Source: Zygnema cylindricum (lineage: Eukaryota; Streptophyta; Zygnematophyceae; Zygnematales; Zygnemataceae). From it: 46,957 nucleotides of DNA. The first letter of the stretch is position 1. Every line of letters begins with the position of its first letter. Under the pieces are notes generated by a model. It did no database searches. It saw nothing but the letters and a program-made list of their open reading frames with translations, and was not told the DNA's origin. Below, in pieces: positions 28,005 to 42,116 of the stretch. The stretch spans positions 1 through 46,957 of the forward strand of contig JBBHKE010003286.1 in NCBI GenBank assembly GCA_037447655.1, written 5' to 3'. A program made the translations under genes and the position numbers.

Positions 28005-31000
28005 AAGGCATCCAGGGAGATCTGAAAAAAACTGAAGAAGTTATTGTTATCCAACGCTTTGGGCAAATATATTTGTCGGTACTGTGCTGGTCTAAATAGG
28101 AAGGCTTTTGTTGTTTTCGGAAAGTGTGGTTTGTGCATCCTGAATGAAGTTTAATAAGTGAATTTTTGTTTGCCGATGGTCGATGCTAGTATTGGTTCTA
28201 TAATTATGAATAAAGAATGCCAATCATAACAAATCTGGAGGATTCTGATACTAATTTATTTGTGCTACAATGTTAACAATACCCATTAATATAAAACTTC
28301 CAGATTCTTGTTGTATAAAACTGCAATGGAGGTCAAGAGTTTCGACTGGCTCTCTGCTCAAAATGCACCACACTAATGTCGGTGAGGAGTAGAACAACTA
28401 GAAGTGATTTTTTTTCTTAATATGAAGTACAGCCTCCTACTTAATAATTGACAACAACTTTTATTGATGACCTCATTGCTTAGTGAATGTTCCCAAGAAA
28501 ATGGGAATAGCAAAAAACTGTGAAAATTGTACGATTTACCCTCAAAACGAGGGGAAAACAGTAATAGTGTGGTAACACTATGAGAGCTATATTGTATCAT
28601 TCGTTCATGTGCCACCAAGCTTGACAGTCTAACTTAAATGAATAAAGAGAGAAGAGATTTATTGAAAAAAGGAAAGACTTCAGTAAGTAAAAAAGGACGA
28701 TGGTAAAATGTACGAGTACATGGAAACAAGAAAAGAAGGCAAAATCGAAACTGAAAAACAGCAGTAGGGTGGAAGAAAACTGAAAGGAAAAACCGTGTGA
28801 AAGAAACTAGCACACAAACTAGGGCAAGCAAACAGAAGAAATTGAAAGAAACAAGCTCAACAAAAAAAAGAAAAATAACTTGAAAGGAAGGTACGCAGAG
28901 AGAGGGGCAAACTAACAGAATACAGCAAAAGGAACAACCAACACAACAAGGACAACAATATAAAACACTGACAAAATTCACCCAAACAACCGTCAACAAA
29001 ACTAGAACCCACTAAAAGCAAGCCCGCAAATCCCCCAAACCCGAGGAGCATGCTGAGGGAGATCGGGAACGCGTCCACAAAACGACAATAACAGAGAAGA
29101 ATAGGCTTGCACATGGTGTAAAAGGCGAAACTTCTTCAAGTTGAGATTTTTAACCAACACCGACGATAAAAAGATTAGAGGACAAAATGGGGAGGGGCTC
29201 CCAGGGACCGCACTCGAAAGTTCGACAACAGGTACAGAAGAATTCAACCAAAGCATCACCCAAGCCACCGTCAGATAAAACCATCCATAGCATCATGACC
29301 GCATAATCACACTCCCTTTTTGTAACATCACACGTGGCCACACCAACATACCAAACTGCATGGGTCACAATAGTAACAGAGGCTGGGTTCCTAAACCAAT
29401 GTGTCCTAAAATACGACGGGCACCATTGACCAAAACAATATCAATCAGCCGAATGACCATTCACGTTTTCCACCATACTTCTAATAGAGAGCACTTGCTG
29501 GTGAACTTAAGAACTCGTCATACTAATTATGTCTGTGTCTGTTTGTTTTGTGTTCTACATCATCGCCGTTGCTGTTGTGACCATTTAAACGGAGATCCCT
29601 TCATTAAATTTGCCATATGCAATAATGGTACAAATGACTGAATTATGTTGACCAATCGTTTTGTTCGAGAGGGAACAGTGCTCACGGGTCCGTTAACTTT
29701 TCCCACTAATGGACGGCTCTCCGTTACGATGAGCATCTGCCCTAATGAAACAACGACACTTCCATAACCGGGAAGCCAAAACAATAAAGGGATAGGCATG
29801 AGAACTCACACATGCACAAAAACGATAACGCGGATGAAAGTGCATGAGAAGCAAAAGGTAAAGAATGTGTGAAAGTAAAATTGCATACGATAAATCTGTT
29901 TCAAAATAAAACCATTTTTCATTTCTCTCTAGATCAGTTAATGAACAAAAAAAAAACAATATCACCTTGTGGCCACAGTAAAGAGCCTCGTATCTTTGTT
30001 TTTTTCTTTTTTTTTTCTCGTTGCTACTTATTCGTTTCTTCAACTTATTTGCAGGATTGAAGAATCCATTTGCAAGTCGCGAATGGATTTAGTGTAGCAA
30101 ATAGAAACTTTGACCACACAATATCCCAACTATCACTAAACTTCAACTAAAACATTAACATTTAAGACACTAATAAGATTAAAGACACTAAAGACCGTGA
30201 AGGAACTAAAAACACTAAAGACAAGAAAAAAACACTAAAGACAAGAAAAAACCATACCTCATAGAGTTCAAAATTTGTCGCCACAACCCAATAGATTTCC
30301 AGACAAATGATTGGCTTTCTGATGCTACCAACAAGATAAAAACCGAAAAAAAATATAAATTGACCAACGAGATAATAATAAATACAACAACGTTAAATAC
30401 TCGATCTTCCGTTGGTGATGTAGGAATCCAGTGAGAAAAAACCAGTTTAACCAAAACCTATATATTAACTGTGAACAGGAAAAAAGTCAACATACCATAC
30501 ACATGTCAGTAAATAGTATTTCACCAGTGTAAAGAAACTTTATGATAACTGGAGAAAAAACTAAAAACAAGAATACAGAAAAGGTTTCCTTTTGGAGTAC
30601 ATTTTCCTTACCGGGATTTGCTGTACATAAGTGGTCGACGGTAAATATCACTCCTCGTCTCTAATGTATTCTGGAAGAAGTTATGCACAAAAGAGTAGGG
30701 GGGGAGAGAGGGAGAGAGAGGGAGAGAGGGAGAGAGAGGGAGAGAGAGAGATAAGCCAAAACCTGAGATGATGTGACCTGAAAAATTATGCATAAACTTA
30801 TTAATGCATGTCTTTTTGTTCATGATTGATGAAAGAGAAATATGTTCCTCACTTTTTTTCTTTCATTCAAACTAAAAAAAACTGGCATTATTTGCTACTG
30901 TTTGGTACTTTTCGGTACCCTTCGATACTATTTGGTATTATTTGGTTCTATATGGTATTATTTGGTACTATTTGGTACACTATTTGGTACTAATGGTATT

Positions 31001-31306
31001 ATTTGGTACTCTTTGGTACACTATTTGGTATTTGAAACCAATTTCCTTACACTAAATCTCACCAGTCATGTATATCTCAATACAAACACGGGTTCCACTG
31101 ACTTGCTCAGCACCATTTGTGGTATCTACTAACTAGCTACGAATTAAACTCGAATTTACCGTTTTTTAATCTTCGAAAACATTACGTGTTTGTGTTTAGT
31201 AATCCATAATTTCCGATTAATGAAGGTTTACCATTGGCACAAAATTGTTAACAACTACAAAAATGTTCAATTTTATTTTACTCAAAATGGTCATTATGGT
31301 CGCCGT
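28005..31306. other. Intergenic or 3' RecQ stretch, no exon resolved
   Basis: The RecQ winged-helix exons should lie here if the gene is complete, but I found no segment with its motifs. The region holds a GA-rich tract (30,699-30,750), a TATTTGGTAC minisatellite (30,889-31,030), ACTAAAGACA repeats (30,170-30,245) and no other supportable gene. A short open segment after an acceptor at about 30,056 (LKNPFASREWI, then stop) could be a terminal exon but has no independent support. Confidence 0.4.
30889..31030 (+). repeat. TATTTGGTAC decamer minisatellite
   Basis: About twelve units of a 10-bp repeat (TATTTGGTAC/TATTTGGTAT) with small interruptions. Confidence 0.85.
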
Positions 31307-34300
31307 TTATTTACCTCTTTGGCTCTCCAATTTTTCTTTAAGAGCCATAAGTCCTGGATCCCTATTCTGTCCAATCAGAGCAATGGCTCGCCTTCTCAGT
31401 TCATTTGAGGCTTCTCTATTCCCCAAAGCCTTTTCTGTTTCCGCGAGATCCGCGAGACAGAGGGAGAGACCGGGACACGTGCCTCCTAATACGGTTCCAT
31501 GGATAAGGAGAGATCTTTGTTGCAAGCTTAAAGCTTCTCCTAAATTTCCCTGCAATAAAATGTACAGAAAAGGTACAGAAAAACGAAGAGACTGAGGTAG
31601 AGAGACCTTTTGAGGGCTTCTTAGGGTTCTTTTCAGTTTTTTAACTCCCTATTCGTGACCGTGACATGCAGGAATAGGTTTATTCACTATTTTGTTGATG
31701 GAGTAATTTATTATATCGCTAAAATGTTTGGAGGGAACGTGACAAACCTGGTTCCCACCACAAATTCTAGACCACATTTTCTCATCATTGAGGTCCACAC
31801 TTATTCACATGCAATTCTTCAAAATATAAAACAAACCACTAAATTGGTACAACCTACACCGATTGCAATAAGATTGATTACAGTGAATGGAATATAACTT
31901 CCTACATATCCGACCACCTCAAAAAGACTGTAAAATTCATTAAATGTCTACCTTCCGGTTTCAATTCATAGGTTCAACTATCTCCAGAAAGTGTAAGGTC
32001 AAGAGACATTTTTAACATACCAAATGAAGACCTGGTAAAAATACCGAACTAAGACTAATGATTTCACCTTAGATGATATTTTCAAAAATTCGTTCAAACT
32101 GTCCACACTAATTATGGTGACTTCGCCAGTTTAACGCCTCTTCAGAAGGAAAAAATAAAATAAAACCATTTTCTGGTCCATATTAACTAAGGTGATGTTA
32201 ATAACAATGATGTATCAGCTGCACAAAATGAGCTTTTCCCCAAAAAGAGACGAAAGCAGTAACTTATTTTTCTGCACACTCATGATCATGACATCCACCA
32301 TGGTTGTTGCACTTCTTACCTCTGCCATGTGAAGCCTCCCCAAAAATGCTATTAAATCCCCCACTAGTAAATGATTCTTTCCCAACTCCTTTTCCAACAA
32401 TTGTATCGCACTCCCCAAATCTCTTTTAGCTCCTTTGGAGCTCCCAGACAACCAATGAATTGCCGCTTGGAGAGAGAGAGCTTGTCCTACACTCACATTT
32501 CGAGACTTTCCGGAAGCTTCATACATTGCTAGAGACCTCCAGACATTTTTATGAGCCTCTCTTAACTGTCCTCTCTTTATTTGGACAAGGGCTAACGGAA
32601 TTAGTCGTTGAGGAACCAATTTTAAACTATCTCCCTTTACGGCGTTTACTGATGCGATTTCAAGTAGTTTTTCTGCTCCTGTCAGTTTTCCTAATCGCTC
32701 GTAAATCATTCCCAGAATGTGTAAAGCATCATTTTGTAATGTAAAATAGAAATTCTGTTCTTCAGATTCGAGCTTCGGCCTTCCCTGTCTCACTCTCGCT
32801 GGACTATTGGGGAAAACCCGATCATTGCCTCTCCTCTTTTTGCTGTTTCTATCCTCCATTAATCCTCCAACTCCCGGTAATAACATACTCCTCCCAAGCC
32901 TCCCCTTAAAAGTTTCCATTCTACATTTCAACTCCTCCCCACCGCTTGTTCTCATTGCTCCTATTTCTTTTTCCGTCTCACAAGTACCTGTAAATTGAAA
33001 ATTATCCAAAGACTCCGCTCTCCTATTCACATCCTGGTTGATTATATACTGTTTTCGGTCAACTCTATCTCTAGATCCCCAAGTACTGAGTCGGTCCAAT
33101 CTTTTGACATCACAAAAACCTGGCCCTCCTCCTCCCTCTAATCCTCCCACCCTCTTTCCATAATCGGTTACATGTGCGTGACTTTCTCCTTTCCTCCAAC
33201 TCATCTCCAACCTCGCAAGACTTCGACTCCTCTCCCATCTGACTCTATCAGAGACTTTCGCCCACACAGAAAGGCCATTTGAGCCCCCATTCAAACCATT
33301 TACACCATTCAAGCCCCCATTTGAACCTCCTTGACTCACATTCAACCAGTTTTCCGAACCAGGAAAATCTTCCTCCTCTCCCTCTACCTCTCCTGACACT
33401 CCAAGCACTCTCTCCAGCAACTCCTTTGCATTAGTCAATCTAGTCCTGGAAACATTTGTGGAATAACTATCAGTAAGGACCAACAAACCCTCAACGTAAG
33501 CCCTCAAAAAAGAACTCGAACCCTCGAGTAAAAGAAGTTTTTTGAGAGCTTCGACAGCCTCTTCCCTCTCCTCACTTTGAAAATGGAAATCTCCAAAAGC
33601 AGTAGAAATACCCACAAGTTGATCTTGAATTTTTTGAGGATAAACTCGTTGTTCTTGGAATTTACTCCCAAAAAATAACGATTCTTCTTTTGTAATCATA
33701 TCTTCGACTTCCTTCTTTTTCGGATCCCACCAGAAAATATTCCTTAGCGTTTGTTGTTGGTGGGAGAGATGAGTTAACCTAATAAAACTTAAGGCAACAT
33801 TCCATAGAGCTGCCCGGATTCTAAAATGTCTTGCAGGGAAAATTTGCTCAGCGAGAACCAAAGCTCGACGGCAAATTTGCAGTAAATTATCTTGAAATTG
33901 ATCTGAAATTACTACTGCCAGGCTTAAATCCACAAAAGAATCGAGAATGTACACATCTTCCCAGTTAATTCCACAATAAATTCCGTATGGACCAACTAAA
34001 TTTCGAGGTTTTACAGTTTCTGCCATCATTTCAACTTCCTGCCTTAAGCTTTCCCACTCCACTCTATTTTCAATGAGCGCAGAAACATCGGTCGAAGCTT
34101 TATGATAAAATTGCCGACAGCGTACACTTAAACCAAACGGTTTGTTTTTTCTCTCACTGTAATCGACTTGCTGCAAAAATTGGAGCTTGTCGAGTAACAT
34201 TCGAGCTCCTTCATCTTCCTCATCATCACTCTCGCCCCTATAACTTTTTTCTCTCTCAAAATTGCTGCCATTTTCTAAAAGACCTTCACCCTCTCCATCC

Positions 34301-37300
34301 CTTTTCTTGAATACTATTGCCTGTACAAGTCCGCTTTCTTTTCCTCCTCCCAAGACTTCCCCTTGCACTGGTTCCATTTCCTCACCTATTCTCTCCTTTT
34401 CTCTCTCTCTCCCCCTTGGAGTCTCCTTGTTATCCCCACTTTCTCCTGCATCCATTACCTCTCTCTCGCTCACTCCCTTCCTTTCATCTCCAACGAAAAG
34501 CCCTAAAGGTCCTTCAACATTCAAATACCAAAAATCAAGCTTGGCGTCATTCAAATCTCCTCCCTTTTCTAAGATTTTCTTAATAATTTTCCGAGCCTCT
34601 CCGACCTTCTGTCGTCCCAGCTTGTACTGAACGAGGGAAAGTAAAACGGCCATTACATCTTCTTGAACTCCCAATTCTGTCCCCAAATCTTCTTGAAATC
34701 GTTCCCAAATGGCCGTAAAATGGCAAACCAGATTATCTGAGCAAAAAGCTCCGGCCAAAGCCTTTACCACAGCTTTAGCTCCTTTTCCTTCTCGGTCTTG
34801 ACTTCTGGAGAAAGCTTGTAACACGGAATGGAAAAGGACACTATGTCCTCGTCCTTCAGTCTGACGAATAAAGTTGAGGGAGGAGAGGAGGTCGATTGCG
34901 GCATAGTATTCCATAGTCTCACCGGAAATAGGTTGATTCCTGTAAAAGGAGGGAACAGGAAAGAAGAGAACAGGTTCAAATAACAACGATAAGTTTTGTT
35001 AATATTACTGTTAGTAACAGTGTGAGATGTAATTAAACAACATGAATGCATCATATGGTGTGGTTTCCAGTTGGGGATTAGAGGTTTTGAAATACGTCAC
35101 AGCTACAGAGAATTCTAGATGTAGAATGATAAAATAAAATCATGAAACGATCATTTTGGTAAATGATTACCGATGTTTCAACTACCAGCATGGTTCGCAT
35201 AACACTCGAAATAAAATATTCCAGTACTAACAGAGTCAAAGGCAATAAACAACTTTCATATTTCAAGCTTATATTCACGTGAAATGGAATATTATTATCT
35301 GCTACAATACTGTCAACATTGAAAAACAGTAGGACATAAAAAATAAATAATTCAAAATCAGTGGGCATATAGCGGGGAATATGAAAATTTCATCTGCTAT
35401 TGGTTGGCCGAATCTGGCCAAATGGGATCATCATAAACGGACAAAATTAAATCATCGAATTTTTGGGGTTTCACTTTCGAAATGAATCCTTTTCACTCAC
35501 TCCAATTCAAATGTCAATACATTGTAAATGTACGGAATCAAGTTATAAGAGATTGTGGTTTCACTTTGGGAAAGTGCTATAAGGATAAAACTCCATGGAC
35601 CTCCATTACGACATTTTTTTTTGTCCATGGGTCCGTTCTCCAAATTAAAACTGATGATATGTCGGCGACCATTTATTGAAAACGGTGTTAATGAGTGAAA
35701 GTAGACATTTATGAGGAACACAGAGAGGTGGATGACGTGGTGCATTAAAAACCTTCCAAGTAGATACCTCCGCCTTAATTGAAGTTTCCCTTAAAATCTT
35801 GCATTTGAAGTCATCCTTTTTCAAAAAAGACCTTCTGAACTGAGAGTGAGGACCTTAAATCTGACCTGAAATTTTTTGCTGCGATTGTTAATATGCGGCC
35901 TGGAATCGGATGGGGTCCAAAAAATCCTCCCACTTGAAAGATGGCCTCTGCCAGACTAGTTTCCGGTCGAGTGCCGCGCTTCAGTTGTTGCATAGACTCA
36001 GAAAAGAGGCCCTGAAGGCTGTGAAGGAGAGAACCAAAACAAGTTTTCAAAAGAACAAATAAAGAAGATATCAGTAAAGGCAAACAAAAAGGGTAAACCA
36101 CACCACTCAGTGAAATGATTCCAGATTTTATTTTCGTGACTTATTTAAATGATTTCAATGCCTCCGTTCACACTGTTCTCATTTGAAATGAACGGAGATA
36201 ACGTGCAGTCTATGTCCGGTCATGTCTTTACTAAGCATAAATCCTTAATTTGGTCTAAAAAACCATGTAATAGGCTTAGTTCAAAATAGTGTTGCAAAAA
36301 TTAATGAAGACTGTAAAAGTCATTCAGGCCATGTTCATGACTAACATAGATTTACAAATGTATCCAAGGCATGTGAAAAGAAGCATTATAGGTTCCTAAA
36401 ACCATTTACCACTGTACTATAGGTGCATCATACCATTCAGTGCCATTAGTGTGGTCCAAACTTCAATGCACTATATGTAGTCTTTAGATTGTCCCAGTGA
36501 ATAACCGTAAATAGATTAATCCGAGTAATACAAAGCAGAAACTGGTTTGGAGTTTACAGGACATAAGAGACACGACTCCATCAGAATGGATTAGCATTGG
36601 TACCAATTACAAGTTTGTACGAAAAAGACAGAGCGATACTGGCGGTAACCGATGTTATGGACATGTTAGCGAGGAGCACTTCTACCCCAGTTACAAGAAT
36701 GTCAATAAAAGTCACACTAATCGTTGTTTAAATACTGCAATTTCCGAGGAGTGTCACTCCCATTGACGCCTTCTATACTGTGTGGTCTATTTGAAGATAC
36801 CATTTTTCTCTAATGAAAAAATGACAAACCAAAATCTTTGCCAGAAAAATCAGAAAAACCTCAAAGCCTTTGCCAGGAGAATCACAAAAACCTGTTTCAC
36901 TCGAGAATGAGCTATACTGCACTAAGCCTGGGAGTGTTATACCAACACTACATGGATCATCATTGATATTACCAAAACTAGAACTGCACAAGTAACGGTA
37001 GAGGTCAATGTACCACTCACATTGAGGATTTCTGAAAAGTACGGTCAATGCGAGTATGACCAAATAGCTCCATTACTCCCTTATGTAAACAGATTAGAAG
37101 CTCCGAGGGACTGAGTCCTGTCTCGAGGAGTCTGGAGGCTGTACTGAGAGCAAGAGGCAGACGCTCTAATTCCACAGCAATCTCCCCCATCAGTGCTTTA
37201 TCCGCCTTACAGAATAATCGACTGCCGGATAGGACCTGCAAAGAAGGGAGGATCTATCATTAATTTACCGCACTCATACGGAGAGAGCGTAATGTGTGAA

Positions 37301-40300
37301 TTTATTTATAAATGTGTTTAACCATGTTAGATACATTTTAGACGAAAAATTTAATTCCTAGAGATACTCAGTTGAATAATAGCAAGATTATCACAATAAC
37401 AAAAAAGGATTATAAACACTATTTTTGCAGGAGAAGATGAGCTGTAGAGTTTTTTTTCCCTTCTTCCGTGGAGGAGGAGTCCACTGCAGAAAATCATGAT
37501 GTGTCAAAACTGATCCTCACAAAAACTGGAGCCCTCCTAGGATACATGCAGGGCAAGGTAAGGAAGAAGATGAACAGTACTTTTTCAAGCATTCAATACT
37601 ACTCTCCCTGTCCCTCTAAACAACGAGAAAACATTTAAGTTGTGATGAAGAATGACAAGTCCGAGAGGGGACAAGAAGCATCCTTCTTTCCCTCCCTCTC
37701 TCTCCTCCTAATAGCTGGACAGCTGAGACAAGCTACAAAGGTCAAGGTTTTCGGTCCATTCCAAAGGGGGTAAAGAAGCTGTATTCTTAAGGTTTAAGAC
37801 CTCTACCTCCTTGGCCTTCTCCAACGGCAAACAGTCCAGCGTGTGTTTTGGCAAATCCTTCAACTTCAGATGGGATGTGACAACAATGCGGGTCCCACCT
37901 TTCTGCAGAAGGAAAACACTCAGCAAGCATCAGATCTTCCCTTCTTGATCACTCTTCCCTCTCAACAATCTCTCGCTCTTTGCTCTCTGTTTTGCTCCCC
38001 TCACCACTGTCCCTCCTCTCATCTCCCTTTGCTTTCCCTCTACCTTCCCTTGTCCTCATGCTCACGCTATCTCCTCCCTTTCTCCCTCAACTATTCAAAT
38101 TGTATGAGTATATGTATGTATGCATGCATGTATGTATGTATATACACAAACATGCATCGGCCATATTTCCCCAACCAATGCTGTCAGTGTCTTCGGGATG
38201 CCTCTGGATCTCAATACCTGATTTCGGTCAAACCATTGCAATCTCTCTCAAACAAAAGCTTCAAAAAAGGAGAAGCAATGGAAAACTTACTTTGATTCTG
38301 AGCATCTCCACTGTTTTCTCCTCATGGACATTGTCCAGAATCAGAAGAAATTGTTCATTTGACTCCAAAGCCTCCATTACTTGATGCATTTGCACTTTCA
38401 CGTCTTCTGCTTGGTCAACCTACACATGAATTTCAATGATTCAACTCGATATCAAACACTTCTTTTCTTGGCATACTTTGAATACATTGTGTGCCAAAGC
38501 TCCACAATGACTTAAAACACCATTCAACATCACTATGAGTGTGACATCAGTTAACAATCTTCCAAATATTATGAATGTTGTTCCACACCAGCGTCGCTAC
38601 AATTAGTCCATTCCATATGTTTTGTATTGAGCTGACTCCCATTCAATATTCCAGTTCATTCAATGGTGGTGAACAATATTGATTTCTATCGACAGGTCAA
38701 AGATGAAATATTGAACATTCAAACGAACGGCCCAAATTTCACGTTATAGCGGCTCATACACATAATAAAGGCAACCCCGTCGCTAAATCACCATACAGGA
38801 GTACCTTTCGACATAAAAGTGTAGATGGATGAATAGGATGGATGTGAAATTAACATGAACCATGGCAAGTCAATGTTTTTTACAAATTTCTTTGCTACAC
38901 CAGTCTCGCTCAAAATTCCAGCCAAAGTTGCAATTATTCTTTTCCAAACTCTTCCTTCTTTCCCAACTCTCTCTCCCTCTCTCCCCTCCCTTTTTTTTTT
39001 CTAAACCTTAATGTCCAACACTCCTAAGGAACTGTTGGAAAATACCCCAATATTCTTTCTCCTCCCTCTCCCTCCCTTTCCTCCCATTTCCCCACAGACC
39101 TCAATGTCCAAAACTCCAGCCAAAGCAGCGATATTCTCCTCCACACAGCTGGGATGGGCATCAACCCAAAGCAGCCCATCGTAATGCGCCATGTGGCGGT
39201 AGGCATATTCCACCGCTAGCTCCGTTTTGCCCACTCCCTCCTCCCCTAGCAAACATATCACCTCCTCCTGTAGTTCCAGACACCTTATCTTAAGTTGACT
39301 GCAATAAGGTGAATCGCTGATAAGTTAAGCTAAATTGATGAAGTGAGTGACCTTCATATCATAGAGTTGGAAGCAGGGAAGCTAAGCCAATCAGTACAGT
39401 CAATCTTATAAACCTAAGTGCAGGCAAAAACATCGACGAAGGTAATCAAATAAATAAAAGTGCATGTATATTAAGCCAACTAAGTTGATAACTCAGTTCA
39501 ATTAAGTTCATTCAGTTGAGATACGTGCTTGCTTCATTCCTAAGTTAACATTCACAAGACATCACATTAATTTTGGCACAATTCTCCTAAATCCCAAAAT
39601 TCCTTATGAAATTCAAAACTACCTGTTTAGTTGTATTAAAGCTCAACTGCAGATACGTTGGAGACTGAATAATCTCATTCCGACCGTGAAGAACCCTAAA
39701 CATATCTCCCAAAATAGTCTCTCGCCCTCGGAAACTCGAATTTTGCAGAAATGGAATGTAAAACGGTCGACTAGTTGGGGATTTTCTTTTAACATTAAGA
39801 GAAGCCAAGATATCTCCTTTGTACATAGTCTCCATAATCCGTATGAGATCATTTTCGTACTTCAGTAAAAAAAGTTGGAGAGGAACACATTCTAAAAACT
39901 GATTTTCCAATTTCATCTTTCTCAAAACCTCCAAGAACAGGCCAGCCTGAATTAACACATAGAAAAACGTCAATAAGCCCCTTTTAAGTCCTAATAGGTT
40001 CCATACATTAGCATTTTCACAAAAAGAGTAGCAAAATACAGGGAAAAAATCCTAAAATACAAACAAAAGGACCGCAAAATTTTCACATGTTGAACCTCTT
40101 GGCCCAAGATTTTTTGGGATGTTGAAATTGAGAATTTTGAATTCTTTATCGCATAAAAATCTGTGACTTTCATGTCTAGCTCGCTACCACAAATGAATCG
40201 CCTCCATTGATGTAAACAGAATGTGGACAACAGTAAAATCTTTGACAAAAACTGTAGTTTATCAATTCTCAGGAAATAGAAAGCTGTTACAAGTGAACCC

Positions 40301-42116
40301 TATTCAACCATCGAATCACTTTTCAAACGACTTGTGAAATGTCCTTATGTTTGGACACATATAGAACAATCTGTCAAAGATTCGTCATATACATATTCAT
40401 TACAGTTACCATTTTCATGCTCACCTTCATGATGACAGACAGCAGTAGAGACATTGTTTCCTTCTTCACATACATCTTTTGACAACGATTCATCAAAGAG
40501 TCTCTCTCCACTTGCACATTCATCAAATTTGTCATTTTTCATGCTCACCTTTATAATAATGGCACCCGCTTCAATGAAAAGTGAGGTAAAATGGTGTCTC
40601 TTTGTCATTTTCAACAAAGGTTCTTCCAGAAATTTAAAAGCTTTCCACACTTTCCTCATCACTCCTGGCTCTTCTGTGTCACGTGAGGATGACAGAAGCA
40701 GTCCGCGTTGCATGAAAATTGTTGTCATTTCCGCAAACTCTGCCTGCAAAACAACACATAAGTTCACCAAAAATAGTGAGAACCACGATGCTTGTTGACA
40801 AAGTATACTGAATGGTTTTCTAGGTGAAGTAGTAAATAAGGAAGTTACAGTGGCAGCAGTTTATATGATATCATTCATATGAAAACATATTTTATAAAGA
40901 CTGACTAAATCGTTTTTCAATAAGCATGTCCGCATGTTTCTAACAAAAAAAGTTAGTTTTGACATGGATACACATTGCCTTACCAAAGAAATATCGACAC
41001 TGCCTATCGCTATTAGCGTGAAAGAATTATTAGTATAAGGCGAAAGTAGTATCAAGAATAACGTCGCGACCAAATGAGTATTATTATGGCGATGGACAGA
41101 GTCATTTGAAGGAGTGGAAATGTTTCACTGCAGAAACAAAACAAAGTTGCCAACTTTGTGCTGCGCTAAGGCTTGAAGACTCAGTTCCAACATGAAAAAG
41201 CGGATTTACAGGATTTGCTATTGTGCATTTGCTACTGGATGACAACAAAGGATAGTTTCCCGCAATAGGCCAAAACTATTCCACATATATATCGCACTCT
41301 GTGTTTACCAGGACTTTTCAAAAGACAATAATAAGAAAGATAACTGTCTCCCTTCTGGCTTAACAAATTGCTGCCACATCAGCCAGATTTCAATTAAGAA
41401 TCATAAAAAGAACCTAAAATGACCACAAGTGTCATAAGGTTCAATTAAGGATGAACTTGAGAGTTAATACCGCAATGAAAAATCACCTGACATTAGCTCT
41501 GCAAAACCATGCTGAACATAACTAAATCCATTACTGGACAAAAACCTGCACCAGAAAGCAAGCGACAAATGCAATGTTGGTCTCCATATTTCACCTCAGC
41601 TAATTCGGAGTAGCAAACCTCCACCAAATTTTGCATTAGAGTTTTCAACATCTCTGTGTCAGGTTCTCCATTTCCAATGCCCATGGCTGCCACATTAATC
41701 AGGGCGGCTTTCACCATGGCTTGGCTTGCTTGAAAAACAGTAAGGTTCTTAAGTTGAGGCACATAGGTTCCAGATTCATTCAGCTTCAGGTCCCCTTGAG
41801 ACTCATCTATACATTTTTTTTCTCCGACAGAATCGAAAGATGTATTGTAGTCGTCAAATTTACGCCTCTGATGGTTTGGATTCATGGATTTGGAAGCGTC
41901 GATGTGATAATCTGGTCTGACAGACAACTGACAAGCAGTGATGATGGACAGAAACTTGTAGAAGCCATTCAGTGCATGTCCGGAAAAAATATCGGTCCAG
42001 GAGGAAGAGGAAGGGCGGCGAAAAGGCAAAAATGGTGGCATTTTGTCATTATTTCCGTTCTTATTTTTATTCTCTATGTTTTGTGTTCTCTGTGGATATG
42101 AAGGCAGGGAAGGCAT
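31307..42116 (-). CDS. STAND ATPase: NB-ARC core with C-terminal TPRs, 10 exons
   Basis: Exons in transcript order: 42116-41595, 40743-40549, 39946-39623, 39267-39100, 38419-38291, 37902-37807, 37235-37021, 36018-35866, 34939-32320, 31549-31307. Every junction is GT-AG and every phase fits, giving about 1,554 residues. The P-loop is GEEGVGKT (355-362), then FLLILDN (Walker B, 427-433), GGTRIVVTSH (sensor, 448-457), RLPLA (503-507, cf. GLPLA) and a winged-helix end VLFHSVLQAF. One 873-codon exon carries TPR-like helices, two disordered inserts (a charged GEREKER/DDEEDE region and SNGGLNG repeats) and kinesin-light-chain-like TPRs that end in exon 10 (GEALSLQQRSLLIHG, then stop). There is no TIR, coiled-coil or LRR. 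Such proteins act as ATP-driven signalling switches; a role in immunity is only inference. The ATG at 42,116 is the first in frame; an upstream exon is possible. Confidence 0.88.
38101..38145 (+). repeat. (TATG)n microsatellite in an intron
   Basis: A TATG/CATG tetranucleotide run inside an intron of the STAND gene. Confidence 0.8.
38905..39060 (-). repeat. Decayed partial copies of the P-loop exon end
   Basis: Two fragments in the intron downstream of the P-loop exon resemble its 3' end. Plus-strand accttaatgtccaacactcc (39,006-39,025) matches acctcaatgtccaaaactcc at the exon border, and caaaattccagccaaag (about 38,911-38,930) matches caaaactccagccaaag. The first copy still encodes GVLDIK but is followed by a stop. 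Confidence 0.6.
40996..41045. repeat. MITE terminal fragment in an intron
   Basis: The sequence cactgcctatcgctattagc, followed by an attattagtataaggcgaaa stretch, matches the left end of the TIR MITE family. The other end is not clear. It lies in the first intron of the STAND gene. Confidence 0.5.
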
